36,401 nt of DNA from an uncultured Christensenella sp. (lineage in GTDB: Bacteria > Bacillota > Clostridia > Christensenellales > Pumilibacteraceae): positions 48,491 through 84,891 of the forward strand of contig CAJTTD010000003.1 in the NCBI GenBank assembly GCA_910579205.1, in the 5' to 3' direction. Shown here piece by piece: positions 14,487-22,829 of the stretch (positions are counted from its first letter, which is position 1; every line of letters starts with the position of its first letter). Both the position numbers and the translations under genes were made by a program. Under the pieces are notes generated by a model. That model was not told the origin of the DNA and did not search any database. It saw only the letters and a list, made by a program, of their open reading frames with translations.

Positions 14487-15500
14487 TCAACTCCTATAAC
14501 CCTTGGGGTTTTTGGTCTGCCAATTTATGCACGACTTACTCATATCGTCGAGGTTGTACTTGGCTTCCCAGCCGAGTTCGTTTTTGGCTTTTGTCGAGTC
14601 CGCATAGAATTCGTCTATATCGCCGGGACGTCTCGGACAGAATTTGTGCGGTATGTCGTGTCCGCAAGCCTTTTCAAACGAGTGCAAAACATCGAGAACG
14701 CTGTAGCCCACGCCCGTTCCCAAGTTGTAAGTGAACACGCCCGGTTTTTGAAGTTTGTCTATGACCGCAACGTGTCCTTTGGCAAGGTCTACTACGTGGA
14801 TGTAGTCGCGAACGCCCGTGCCGTCGTGCGTCTTGTAATCATTGCCGAACACGTTTACGCACGGCAGTTGTCCCGATATAACGCGCGTGATGTACGGCGT
14901 CAAATTATTGGGTATGCCTTGCGGGTCTTCGCCTATCATGCCGCTGTCGTGCGCGCCCACGGGGTTGAAGTAGCGCAAAATGACTACGGTCCAATCGTTG
15001 TCCGAAACGTAAAGATCGCGCAATATCTGCTCTTGCTGGAACTTGCTCGTGCTGTACGGATTGGTCGTGTTGCCGAGCGGATGTTCCTCGGTAAACGGGA
15101 GGAACACGGGTATTCCGTAAACCGTTGCCGACGAAGAAAACACTATGCGCTTTACTCCGTGCGCGCGCATCGCTTCGAGCAAAACGAGCGTTCCGTAAAT
15201 ATTGTTGTCGTAGTATTCGAGCGGTTTGCTGCACGACTCGCCCACGGCTTTCAAACCCGCAAAATGTATAACGTACTCGATCTTATGCTCGGTAAATATC
15301 CTGTCGAGCGCGGCGCGGTCGCGCACGTCCGCATCGTATACGGTGAGCGATTTTCCCGTTATGGCTTTCACCCTGTCCGCCACTTCGGGAAACGCATTGC
15401 AGTAGTTGTCTATAACTATGGGCTCATAGCCCGCGTTTATAAGTTCGACGCAAGTGTGCGAGCCTATATAGCCCACTCCGCCTGTAACCAATATCTTCAT
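14487..15500 (-). CDS. galE: UDP-glucose 4-epimerase
   Basis: GalE interconverts UDP-glucose and UDP-galactose using bound NAD, feeding the Leloir pathway and cell-surface sugars. The 337 residues have the Rossmann loop GGVGYIG (7-13), SSSATVYG with the catalytic Ser/Thr, PYSTSK with the Tyr-X3-Lys pair, LRYFNPVGAH, and the C-terminal RRPGDIDEFYAD. Length and motifs are standard throughout. GGAGG precedes the ATG by seven bases. It has its own promoter and is followed by a weak terminator and the TIR-PP2C pair. Confidence 0.97.
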   Translation of the reverse strand: MKILVTGGVGYIGSHTCVELINAGYEPIVIDNYCNAFPEVADRVKAITGKSLTVYDADVRDRAALDRIFTEHKIEYVIHFAGLKAVGESCSKPLEYYDNNIYGTLVLLEAMRAHGVKRIVFSSSATVYGIPVFLPFTEEHPLGNTTNPYSTSKFQQEQILRDLYVSDNDWTVVILRYFNPVGAHDSGMIGEDPQGIPNNLTPYITRVISGQLPCVNVFGNDYKTHDGTGVRDYIHVVDLAKGHVAVIDKLQKPGVFTYNLGTGVGYSVLDVLHSFEKACGHDIPHKFCPRRPGDIDEFYADSTKAKNELGWEAKYNLDDMSKSCINWQTKNPKGYRS

Positions 15501-15566
15501 TGCACACCTCCGAATGCGTTTGCCGTCCTTTTATAATATACGGTCGCGGTTTTTATTCGCATAAAT

Positions 15567-15595
15567 ATTATACCATATCCGCCCGCAACAAGCAA
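15567..15595 (-). promoter_or_regulatory. Promoter for galE
   Basis: TTGCTT (15590-15595) and TATAAT (15567-15572) on the minus strand are 17 bases apart, about 65 bases upstream of the start codon. Confidence 0.7.
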
Positions 15596-15642
15596 TAGTT
15601 GAGCGGATCTTTCTTGTTTGATTTAGCGCGAAAACAGTCGTA

Positions 15643-18063
15643 TCAGACGATGATATTTATGAGCCGCTCGGGTATCGCTATCACCTTTTTGGGCGTCATA
15701 TCGCCGAGCAAAGCCTTTACGTCGGCGTCTGCGAGCGCGAGCGCCTTGATATCGTCCGCGCTAAGCCCTTGAGCAAGCACTATCTTGCACTTGATCTTGG
15801 AGTTGATCTGCACGGCGTATTCGGTCGTGGCGCGAACGAGTTTGCTCTCGTCGCACTTAGGGTAATCGCTCAAAAACACCGACTGTTTCCCGCCGAACAT
15901 CTCGTTGAGTTCTTCGCAGAAATGCGGCGCGAGCGGCGCCATGAGCTTGATCAAAACGGTGAGCGCATATTTGAGGTACGCCGCGTCATAGCCGCTATCC
16001 GAGCGGTATTTGTACATGGCGTTGACAAACTCCATGCACCGAGCGACGGCGGTGTTAAAGCCGAACTCTGGAATATCCTTGGTTACTTCCTTTATGCAAT
16101 AGTTAAGCTCGTAATCGAGCGCGCCGCTCGACTTGTCGGGAACAACGTCCTTTACTTCTATCGCGAGCCGCTCTATCCTGTCCATAAACTTGGCGCACGA
16201 AGTTATGCCGCCGTCAGACCACGGTCCGCCTTCGGTGTAATCGAAGCCGAACATGAGATAAAGACGGAGCGCGTCCGAGCCGAATTTTTCTATGAGCGGA
16301 TCGGGCGATATCACGTTGCCGCGCGTCTTGCTCATGCGGTAGCCGTCGGGGCCCAAAATAACGCCTTGGTGAACGAGCCGCACAAACGGTTCGTCAAAGT
16401 CGAGATAGCCCATGTCGTGCAACACTTTGGTTATGAACCGCGAATACAACAAGTGCGTGCAAGCGTGTTCCGCGCCGCCCACATAGCAGTCTACGGGCAA
16501 CATCTTGTTGACGGTATGCTTGTCGAAAGGCGCGTCGTCGTTGTGCGCGTCGGGGTAGCGCAGATAGTACCACGACGAACACACAAAGGTGTCGAGCGTG
16601 TCCGATTCGCGCTTTGCGGGTCTGCCGCACACGGGGCAAACGGTATCCGTAAACTCGCTACACTTTGTAAGCGGCGACTTGCCGTCGGGAGTAAAGTTTA
16701 CGTTTTGAGGAAGAGTAACGGGCAAGTCTTTTTCGGATACGGGCACCGCGCCGCAATGCGAACAGTATATCATGGGAATGGGCGCGCCCCAATAACGCTG
16801 ACGGGACACCGACCAATCGCGCATGCGGTAGTTTGTTTTTCTGCCGCCCGCCCCCTTTTTACTCAGTTCGTCGAGAACGGCGAGCTTGCCTTCATCGCTC
16901 TTCATGCCGTCGAACTTGCCGCTGTTTACCATAACGCCGTACTCGGTAAAAGGCAGTTCGTCGTTGCCGTTTTCGCCTTTTACGACGCGCTTGACGGGCA
17001 AGCCGTTTTTAACAGCAAACGCGTGATCGCGCGCGTCGTGCGCCGCTACGCCCATGACTGCGCCCGTACCGTAAGTGGCGAGACAGTAATCGGCAACGTA
17101 AACGGGAACTTTTTCGCCGTTCACGGGGTTTATGCAGTAGCAACCCAAAAATACTCCCGTCTTGTCCTTGGACGTGGAAAGCCGCTCTATGTCGCTCTGC
17201 TTTGCCGCAGCCGCCGCGTATGCTTCCACCGCCGCCTTTTGCTCGGGTGATACGAGCGCCGAAACGTACGGATGCTCGGGCGCTACGACCACGTACGTTA
17301 CGCCGAAAAGCGTATCCGCGCGCGTTGTAAATACAGTTATGTTCTTGATATCGCCTACGGGCTTGCAAAGCTCGAAAACCACTTCGCCGCCCACCGATTT
17401 GCCTATCCAGTTGCGCTGCATGGTCTTTGTCTTTTCGGGCCAATCGAGCGCGTCCAGACCGTCCAAAAGCCGCTCGGCGTAATCGGTTATCTTAAAGAAC
17501 CACTGCGTCATCTCCTTGTGAACGACTTCGGTCTTGCATCGCTCGCACTTACCGCCCTCCACTTGCTCGTTGGCGATGACCGTTTGGCATGACGGACACC
17601 AATTAACGGGCGCTTTCTTTTGGTACGCAAGCCCTTTTTTGTAGAGCTGCAAAAACAGCCATTGCGTCCACTTGTAATAATCGGGCGCGCACGTGCGAAA
17701 TTCGTGCGACCAATCTACCATTATGCCCATGTCGGCGAGCTGCCGCTCCATTGTGGCTATATTGGTATCGGTAGACGCTTTGGGATGAACGCCCGTCTTT
17801 ATCGCGTAGTTTTCCGCGGGCAGACCGAACGCGTCGAAGCCCATGGGCTGAAAAACGTTCTTGCCGTTCATGCGCATGAACCGCGCATACGAATCGGATA
17901 TCCCGTAATTGTACCAATGCCCTATATGCAGCTTTGCGCCCGACGGATACGGCAGCATTTCCAAAACGTAGTGCTTATCGCCGTCCGCGTTGATATCGAA
18001 CGTATTTATGCCCCGAGCGCTCCACACGCCTTGCCACTTTCTTTCTATCGCGTTATGATCCAT
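15643..18063 (-). CDS. leuS: Leucyl-tRNA synthetase
   Basis: LeuRS charges tRNA-Leu. The 806-residue class I enzyme has KLHIGH (HIGH motif, 46-49), zinc-type CPSCQ and CERC pairs near residues 160-180, a CP1 editing domain (VFTTRADTLFGVTYVV, and GTGAVMGVAAHDARDHAFA), a second zinc cluster (CSHCG and CPVCG), and YRMSKTRGN (KMSKS motif) near 577. Length is usual for bacteria. The ATG at 18063 gives the standard N-terminus but has no Shine-Dalgarno site. The promoter's -10 box ends only nine bases before it, so the mRNA is probably leaderless or nearly so. There is no T-box leader. Confidence 0.97.
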   Translation of the reverse strand: MDHNAIERKWQGVWSARGINTFDINADGDKHYVLEMLPYPSGAKLHIGHWYNYGISDSYARFMRMNGKNVFQPMGFDAFGLPAENYAIKTGVHPKASTDTNIATMERQLADMGIMVDWSHEFRTCAPDYYKWTQWLFLQLYKKGLAYQKKAPVNWCPSCQTVIANEQVEGGKCERCKTEVVHKEMTQWFFKITDYAERLLDGLDALDWPEKTKTMQRNWIGKSVGGEVVFELCKPVGDIKNITVFTTRADTLFGVTYVVVAPEHPYVSALVSPEQKAAVEAYAAAAAKQSDIERLSTSKDKTGVFLGCYCINPVNGEKVPVYVADYCLATYGTGAVMGVAAHDARDHAFAVKNGLPVKRVVKGENGNDELPFTEYGVMVNSGKFDGMKSDEGKLAVLDELSKKGAGGRKTNYRMRDWSVSRQRYWGAPIPMIYCSHCGAVPVSEKDLPVTLPQNVNFTPDGKSPLTKCSEFTDTVCPVCGRPAKRESDTLDTFVCSSWYYLRYPDAHNDDAPFDKHTVNKMLPVDCYVGGAEHACTHLLYSRFITKVLHDMGYLDFDEPFVRLVHQGVILGPDGYRMSKTRGNVISPDPLIEKFGSDALRLYLMFGFDYTEGGPWSDGGITSCAKFMDRIERLAIEVKDVVPDKSSGALDYELNYCIKEVTKDIPEFGFNTAVARCMEFVNAMYKYRSDSGYDAAYLKYALTVLIKLMAPLAPHFCEELNEMFGGKQSVFLSDYPKCDESKLVRATTEYAVQINSKIKCKIVLAQGLSADDIKALALADADVKALLGDMTPKKVIAIPERLINIIV

Positions 18064-18072
18064 AGTAAAAGT

Positions 18073-18101
18073 ATGATATCACAATGCGCGCCCGCTGTCA
18101 A
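18073..18101 (-). promoter_or_regulatory. Promoter for leuS, giving a leaderless mRNA
   Basis: On the minus strand TTGACA (18096-18101) and TATCAT (18073-18078) are exactly 17 bases apart. The start expected seven bases after the -10 box falls about three bases before the leuS ATG. Confidence 0.72.
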
Positions 18102-18170
18102 TAAAATAGTAATTCCATAACGCCTATTTCCGCGTTCATATTTTCATTTAGAACTTGCGGCAAAATGCAT

Positions 18171-19796
18171 CTATATATCGTTATCGTTTTTGTCGAGCCT
18201 TCCGTCTGTGCATTGTACAATATAATCACCGCTATTACTGTTCCAACTGCTATTTTTCGATATAGCTTTCCATTTATCTTTCGTGCCGCCGAATTTTATG
18301 ATCTCGAGACTGCTGCAGCCTATAAACGTATAACTCATGCTTGTAACATCGCCCGATATCGTTACGCTTTTCAAGCTGACACACTTATAAAAGAAATCCA
18401 TGCCCAGTCTAGTAATGTTATCGGATATTTTCGCGTCGATAAGATCCGCACAATCTTGGAAAAGGAAATCTCCGACTTCCGTAACGGTATTAGGTATGAC
18501 TATGCTTCTTATTTTACTATCCTGAAATACAGCCCTTCCGAGATAAGTTACGCTACTCGGTATTTCTATGTTTAAGCATTTGCTGGCTTTAAATGCATAG
18601 TTCATTAATCCGGTTACGGGCAGTCCGTTGTAAGAACTCGGTATTTTAATATATCTGTCATTTGCCGCGCTACCTATAGACTTAACTTCATATTCGACTA
18701 CGACATTATTTTTGGTGATCGGGTAGAATTCCAATCCTTCCGTCTCTGGCGCGGACGGGTCTATCGCATAGCATATTTCACAAACATGATCGTTATATCT
18801 ATGCGCCGCCGAATTCGGTTTTGTGCGCGTGTCCGTCTCGTCGCATGTAACGCACTTAGCCGTTTCCGTGCCGTCCGCTATACATGTCCCGTCGTTGTTG
18901 TATACATAGTTTGCGTACACGTGTTCTCCCGTCGCAGTTCCCGCCTTTGTGCGCGTGTCCGTCTCGTCGCACGTTACGCACTTAGCCGTTTCTGTGCCGT
19001 CCGCTACGCATGTCCCGTCGTTGTTGTATATGTAGTTTTCATACACATGCGCGCCCGTCGCCGTGCCCGCCTTTGTACGCGTGTCCGTCTCGGCGCACGT
19101 TGCACACTTAGCCGTCTCCGTGCCATCCGTTACGCATGTCGCGTCGTTGTTGTATATGTAGTTTTCGTACACATGCGCACCCGTCGCAGTTCCAGCCTTT
19201 GTACGCGTGTCCGTCTCGTCGCACGTTACGCACTTAGCCGTCTCCGTGCCGTCCGTTACGCATGTCGCGTCGTTGTTGTATATGTAGTTTTCGTACACAT
19301 GCGCACCCGTCGCAGTTCCAGCCTTTGTACGCGTGTCCGTCTCGTCGCACGTTGCGCACTTAGCCGTCTCCGTGCCATCCGTTACGCATGTCGCGTCGTT
19401 GTTGTATATGTAGTTTTCGTACACATGCGCACCCGTCGCAGTTCCCGTTTTTGTGCGCGTGTCCGTCTCATCGCACGTTACGCATTTAGCCGTTTCCGTA
19501 CCGTCCGCTACGCATGTCGCGTCGTTGTTGTCTATGTAGTTTTCGTACACATGCGCACCCGTCGCAGTTCCAGCCTTTGTACGCGTGTCCGTCTCGTCGC
19601 ACGTTACGCACTTAGCCGTCTCCGTGCCGTCCGTTACGCATGTCGCGTCGTTGTTGTAATAATATTCCTCGTATCGATGAACATGGTCTCCGCCGTTGTC
19701 GTCTCCGTTCTTTTTATCCCCGCATGCCGTAAAACAAAACGATGCGGAAACAGTAGCGATCGTAGCAAAAACGATAGAAATAATTTTGCGTTTCAT
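18171..19796 (-). CDS. Repeat-rich lipoprotein with BspA-like LRR domain
   Basis: The 541-residue surface protein starts with a lipoprotein signal (basic MKRK, hydrophobic core, then FTAC with Cys25 as the lipid site; Phe at -3 is unusual). Residues 40-326 are seven 42-residue repeats, each with a CxxC-type Cys trio in the pattern ATC..DGTETAKC.TC followed by DETDTRTK. Residues 345-520 form leucine-rich repeats of the BspA/LRR_5 type (SSVTYLGRAVFQDSKIRSI and similar). Such proteins bind host or matrix ligands in gut bacteria. GGAGG lies seven bases before the ATG. Expression probably depends on the structured leader at 19809-19943. Confidence 0.88.
   Translation of the reverse strand: MKRKIISIVFATIATVSASFCFTACGDKKNGDDNGGDHVHRYEEYYYNNDATCVTDGTETAKCVTCDETDTRTKAGTATGAHVYENYIDNNDATCVADGTETAKCVTCDETDTRTKTGTATGAHVYENYIYNNDATCVTDGTETAKCATCDETDTRTKAGTATGAHVYENYIYNNDATCVTDGTETAKCVTCDETDTRTKAGTATGAHVYENYIYNNDATCVTDGTETAKCATCAETDTRTKAGTATGAHVYENYIYNNDGTCVADGTETAKCVTCDETDTRTKAGTATGEHVYANYVYNNDGTCIADGTETAKCVTCDETDTRTKPNSAAHRYNDHVCEICYAIDPSAPETEGLEFYPITKNNVVVEYEVKSIGSAANDRYIKIPSSYNGLPVTGLMNYAFKASKCLNIEIPSSVTYLGRAVFQDSKIRSIVIPNTVTEVGDFLFQDCADLIDAKISDNITRLGMDFFYKCVSLKSVTISGDVTSMSYTFIGCSSLEIIKFGGTKDKWKAISKNSSWNSNSGDYIVQCTDGRLDKNDNDI
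18819..19679 (-). repeat. Seven tandem 126-bp coding repeats
   Basis: These 126-bp units encode the 42-residue repeats of the lipoprotein. Several neighbouring units are nearly identical at DNA level, including third codon positions, which points to recent duplication and possible copy-number change. The first and last units are the most diverged. Confidence 0.9.
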
Positions 19797-19808
19797 TAAA
19801 TTTCCTCC

Positions 19809-19839
19809 AAAATAAAATGCGCCCCATTACAGAGCGCAT
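19809..19839 (-). terminator. Attenuator terminator in the lipoprotein leader
   Basis: On the minus strand ATGCGC (19834-19839) pairs with GCGCAT (19817-19822), followed by TTTTATTTT and then the gene's ribosome site. The loop bases at 19825-19834 can instead pair with 19854-19863 over 10 bp (one G-U), forming an exclusive antiterminator. Confidence 0.65.
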
Positions 19840-19943
19840 CCAATATTGTACAACTCCGTAATGTTGCTACACAGTCTTCCGCAATGCGGGAAAGAGAGTA
19901 CAAATTGGCATTTGTACCCACATCGCGTATTAAACTGTGTAGC
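19817..19943 (-). ncRNA. Structured leader RNA, candidate riboswitch of unknown class
   Basis: The predicted transcript begins near 19947. An outer 10-bp helix, GCTACACAGT/ACTGTGTAGC (19934-19943 with 19866-19875), closes a three-way junction. The junction holds GTACAAAT/ATTTGTAC with a 4-base loop (19898-19917) and TTCCGC/GCGGAA with one bulged base (19877-19892). A switchable antiterminator/terminator follows. The layout is that of a ligand- or factor-sensing leader. It does not match the consensus of the purine, TPP, SAM, cobalamin, c-di-GMP or T-box leaders as I know them. Confidence 0.6.
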
Positions 19944-19949
19944 GATACC

Positions 19950-19978
19950 ATATTATCATAGCTTGATGTTTTTGTCAA
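19950..19978 (-). promoter_or_regulatory. Promoter for the lipoprotein and its leader
   Basis: On the minus strand TTGACA and TAATAT are separated by 17 bases within this stretch. The start point falls just before the first helix of the leader, as is common for structured 5' leaders. Confidence 0.72.
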
Positions 19979-19990
19979 TGTTTTTATCAA

Positions 19991-20018
19991 AAAAACCAAA
20001 AGACCGACATCGCTGTCG
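19991..20018 (-). terminator. Terminator of the cytidylyltransferase operon
   Basis: CGACA and TGTCG form a 5-bp stem with a GCGA tetraloop (20005-20018), followed on the minus strand by TCTTTTGG and seven T. It lies about 170 bases past the stop codon of the operon's last gene. Confidence 0.55.
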
Positions 20019-20112
20019 ATCCCTAAAATACAACTTGCAAATGATAACTCATTCGTGTTTGCGCTCCGATCGTTCGGTCAAGATCATATATCGTCTCACT
20101 ATTTCCAAAGTG

Positions 20113-20156
20113 TTTATGCGCCCGTTCATGCAAACGGCGATTCGACGACGCATAAA
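20113..20156. repeat. Forked inverted repeat after the cytidylyltransferase gene
   Basis: TTTATGCG (20113-20120) pairs with CGCATAAA (20149-20156), and inside it CCGTT pairs with AACGG. It has no T-run. It may stabilise the 3' end of the mRNA. The rest of 20019-20189 shows nothing. Confidence 0.45.
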
Positions 20157-20189
20157 TACATTACAAAACTTGTTTGCCAACTACATTCT

Positions 20190-21494
20190 TTACAGATCGC
20201 GCGTCATCATTTCCATAATGCTCGATACAGCCGTAGTGATCTTTTTGTCAACGTAAAAATTATTTTCGTTTTCTCTTACGCATCTTACGAAATGCACGAG
20301 TTCCATAGACAGCCCCTCGTTGTCGCTCTTGTAATAATGCGGCTTGTTCAACGAGCTGTCCTCATACCGTATCTCGAAGTACTCCGACTTCCACCACGGC
20401 GCGGGGACGTATATGTACCCTTTCGTTCCGCTTATCCTTAGGTCGCCCTCCGACTTTACGCCCAGCCCCATGTTTATCGTAGCGAATGCCGAGTCGTACT
20501 CCATGCTGATTTTGGTGAACGCGTTGGCTATGGACTCGCTGTCCAGCGCGGCAAACCGTATCGACTTAGGCTCCACGCCCAATATCTTTAAAACGGGCAA
20601 AAGCGCTATCGCGCCCCAGTCCGTAAAACTGTTGAAGTATTCGGTATCTTTTATCCAGTCTATGTACTCCAAGCTCGAACATGTAACGTCTATAGACTTG
20701 ACGTCGCCTATCGCCCCGCCCTTTACTATAAGTATCAAACGCGAAAAGGACAACAGATACGCCGTTTTGATCGAATCGAACAATTGCAGTTTGTTCTTTT
20801 CCGCAATGGAAAACAGTTCGCGGCACTGCGCGGATGAGAGCACGACGGGAGAATTGCAAATAACGTGTTTGCCGCAAAGCAAAGCCTTTTTAACATAGTC
20901 GTAACGCTTTTGCGGACGCGCCGCCACGTACACCGCGTCAACGTCTTTGAGCAATTCGTCGTAACTGCCGTACACGGTATCGAACAACGAATTTTTTACT
21001 CTGTATTCCTCGTCGAACACCGCGCGACCCATTTCTATGCCGTCTATATCCCGCGAAACGGCGATCAGCTTTTCCATGGACGGGTCGCTGCCAACCGTAC
21101 CGATGACGATGGTATCGTCAGACCGAAGCATACTGCTGGAAACGCCTTCGGTGCGCGGCAAGTATATGACTTTGCAGTATTCCCGCAGATAGTCGAACTT
21201 TCCTTCCCAATCCGAACCGATGACAAAAACGTCTATATTGTTCCGCTTGATGTCGTCTATCTTTTGCCCGACGTATTCTTCGGGAAAAACCTCGTCCGCA
21301 ATGCCCGTCGCTTTTACCCCTTCTATGCGCTCCATGAGACTTTGTCTGACGTTTATCTTGCCGCGCGAAACGTCGTAATTTTCCGTGGTTACGCCCACAT
21401 ACAGATAGTCGCCCAAAGCTTTGGCGCGCTTTAAGATATTTACATGCCCTTGATGCAACAGATCGAACGTTCCGTACGTTATTACTTTTATCAT
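20190..21494 (-). CDS. Cytidylyltransferase fused to a Gfo/Idh/MocA-like domain
   Basis: Residues 1-126 are a TagD/GCT-type cytidylyltransferase: YGTFDLLHQGH with HxGH at 14-17, IGSDWEGKFD near 92, and GVSSSMLR at 118-124 in place of the ISTTxI motif. Such enzymes join CTP to a phosphoalcohol or phosphonate, for example glycerol-3-phosphate. Residues 128-434 resemble a Gfo/Idh/MocA oxidoreductase (SYDELLKDVDAVYV, then ALLCGKHVI), but the catalytic EKP is NSP (214-216) and the nucleotide-binding loop is poor, so it may not be a normal dehydrogenase. GAGG precedes the ATG. It lies 22 bases after the aminotransferase, in the same operon. It probably makes an activated surface headgroup. Confidence 0.83.
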   Translation of the reverse strand: MIKVITYGTFDLLHQGHVNILKRAKALGDYLYVGVTTENYDVSRGKINVRQSLMERIEGVKATGIADEVFPEEYVGQKIDDIKRNNIDVFVIGSDWEGKFDYLREYCKVIYLPRTEGVSSSMLRSDDTIVIGTVGSDPSMEKLIAVSRDIDGIEMGRAVFDEEYRVKNSLFDTVYGSYDELLKDVDAVYVAARPQKRYDYVKKALLCGKHVICNSPVVLSSAQCRELFSIAEKNKLQLFDSIKTAYLLSFSRLILIVKGGAIGDVKSIDVTCSSLEYIDWIKDTEYFNSFTDWGAIALLPVLKILGVEPKSIRFAALDSESIANAFTKISMEYDSAFATINMGLGVKSEGDLRISGTKGYIYVPAPWWKSEYFEIRYEDSSLNKPHYYKSDNEGLSMELVHFVRCVRENENNFYVDKKITTAVSSIMEMMTRDL

Positions 21495-21516
21495 GATATT
21501 CCTCGCTCGTAAACCG

Positions 21517-22584
21517 TCAGCGCCGCAATACGTCGCTCAACGCCGATAGCAGTTTGTCGTAATCGCCGTAAGACAGATTCCCCATATGCCCTACGCGAAA
21601 AACGTTGCTCTTTAATGCCCCGCCGTTGGGACATACGAATATACCGTGTTTGTCTTTCAGCTCGATAAATATGTCGTATGCATCCGTTCCCGCACAGACG
21701 GATAGCGCGGTAACGGCGGCGGACGGACGGTCGGCAAACATCTTAAACGGCATGCCCGATATCCCTTGTCTGAAATACCGCGCTTTTTCTCTTGCTTTTT
21801 CCAATGCCGTTTTTATCCCGCCCGCCGCTATAAGCCGCGTAGTTTTTTCTTCCAACTGCAAGATAACGCCCACGGCGGGAGTAAACGGCGTTTGTCCGCG
21901 CTCGTCGTTCGACAAATAGTCTTTAAGATCGAAGTACAGCGACTTAACGTCGTTGGCGGCGATCCTTTCCGCCGCCCGCTCGCTAAAGCACATTATGCCC
22001 AAACCGGGCGCGAGCGCGAGAGCTTTTTGCGATCCAGTTATCACCACGTCTATCCCGTGCTTCGCCATGCAAAACTCGTCGCACAAAAAAGCGCTCACCG
22101 CGTCCACTATTAGCAGCAGACCGTACTTTTTGCAATACTCGCTTATCATATCTATATCGTACAAAACGCCCGTCGACGTTTCGCACAGATTGACCAAAAA
22201 CGCCGTGTACCCGCTGCCGTCGATAGCCGTCAAGCGTTCTTCGGTCAATGTTTTGCCGCACTCGCACTCTATCTCCGTGTATCCTATGCCGTGTACAGAA
22301 CATATCTTTGCAAACCTCTCGCCGAAAGTGCCGCCGTTTACGACTATAGCTCTGTCCTTGGGCGACAGAACGTTCATAACGGCGGCTTCCATGGCAGCCG
22401 TACCCGAACCCGTCATAAACAGCACTCTGTAACTGTCTTGTGCGCCGAACAGCGATCTCAAATTTTTTCTGCAAGTATCCACTGCGGCGGAAAACTCGTT
22501 CGTCCTAAAGTACGGGATCTGTCGCGACGAAACATCGAGCGTCTCGTCGTCCATCATCACCGGTCCTACTGCAAAATTAAGCAT
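21517..22584 (-). CDS. Class V aminotransferase, AEP-pyruvate transaminase-like
   Basis: The 355-residue PLP enzyme resembles 2-aminoethylphosphonate-pyruvate transaminase and alanine-glyoxylate transaminase. It has NFAVGPV at the start, MTGSGTAAMEA for phosphate binding, VDAVSAF with Asp161 contacting the PLP ring, and ITGSQKALALAPG with the PLP-bound Lys187. The ATG at 22584 is chosen because AAAGGAGAT ends seven bases before it; an in-frame ATG nine codons earlier precedes that site and is rejected. The substrate cannot be fixed by eye. Next to a cytidylyltransferase, formation of an amino- or aldehyde-bearing phosphonate or phosphoalcohol headgroup is likely. Confidence 0.85.
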   Translation of the reverse strand: MLNFAVGPVMMDDETLDVSSRQIPYFRTNEFSAAVDTCRKNLRSLFGAQDSYRVLFMTGSGTAAMEAAVMNVLSPKDRAIVVNGGTFGERFAKICSVHGIGYTEIECECGKTLTEERLTAIDGSGYTAFLVNLCETSTGVLYDIDMISEYCKKYGLLLIVDAVSAFLCDEFCMAKHGIDVVITGSQKALALAPGLGIMCFSERAAERIAANDVKSLYFDLKDYLSNDERGQTPFTPAVGVILQLEEKTTRLIAAGGIKTALEKAREKARYFRQGISGMPFKMFADRPSAAVTALSVCAGTDAYDIFIELKDKHGIFVCPNGGALKSNVFRVGHMGNLSYGDYDKLLSALSDVLRR

Positions 22585-22654
22585 TGCATTATCTCCTTTG
22601 TATTTGCACATGCGCGAGCTGCGTTACATGTCTTTTAGTAAAAAACTTTTACAC

Positions 22655-22689
22655 GCAAAAAAGCCCCGACGCGTCGGCGTCAAAGCTTT
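22655..22689 (-). terminator. Intrinsic terminator in the aminotransferase leader
   Basis: On the minus strand CCGA-CGCG-TCGG with an outer AAAGC/GCTTT pairing is followed by six T. It lies between the operon promoter and the first gene, so it can attenuate the operon. Confidence 0.6.
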
Positions 22690-22736
22690 TGCACATTTTT
22701 ATCGAGTTACAAGCTAAAAAAGAGGCGGAAACAGCC

Positions 22737-22805
22737 TTATTTCCTAAAGGAGTACCCCCCCCCCACGATATGCGTTGTATTGCGGAATTTTTGCGTCATG
22801 TCCAT
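22737..22805 (-). CDS. Possible 22-residue leader peptide with a ten-G run
   Basis: The ATG at 22803-22805 lies about 18 bases after the predicted transcription start, with AGG four bases upstream. The frame holds 22 codons, includes three GGG glycine codons inside a run of ten G (22755-22764), and ends at TAA (22737-22739), about 50 bases before a terminator. Position suggests a leader peptide that couples translation to attenuation. Slippage of the G run would change the frame and its stop. This is a prediction without family support. Confidence 0.4.
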   Translation of the reverse strand: MDMTQKFRNTTHIVGGGYSFRK

Positions 22806-22829
22806 TTTCCTAAAGTCTGAGTTATCTAC

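Noticed and set aside
15769..17250. Long plus-strand frame opposite leuS
   Set aside because: Antisense shadow of a clear synthetase gene, without a start signal or recognisable motifs.
18819..19679. CRISPR-like regular repeats
   Set aside because: The units are 126 bp, adjacent without spacers, and encode protein repeats in frame.
18786..19799. Plus-strand frame of Arg/Val-rich repeats
   Set aside because: It is the antisense reading of the 126-bp coding repeats; the minus frame has a signal peptide, ribosome site and known domains.
19796..19999. 67-codon minus-strand frame across the lipoprotein leader
   Set aside because: It starts upstream of the predicted transcription start, has no ribosome site, and overlaps RNA structure.
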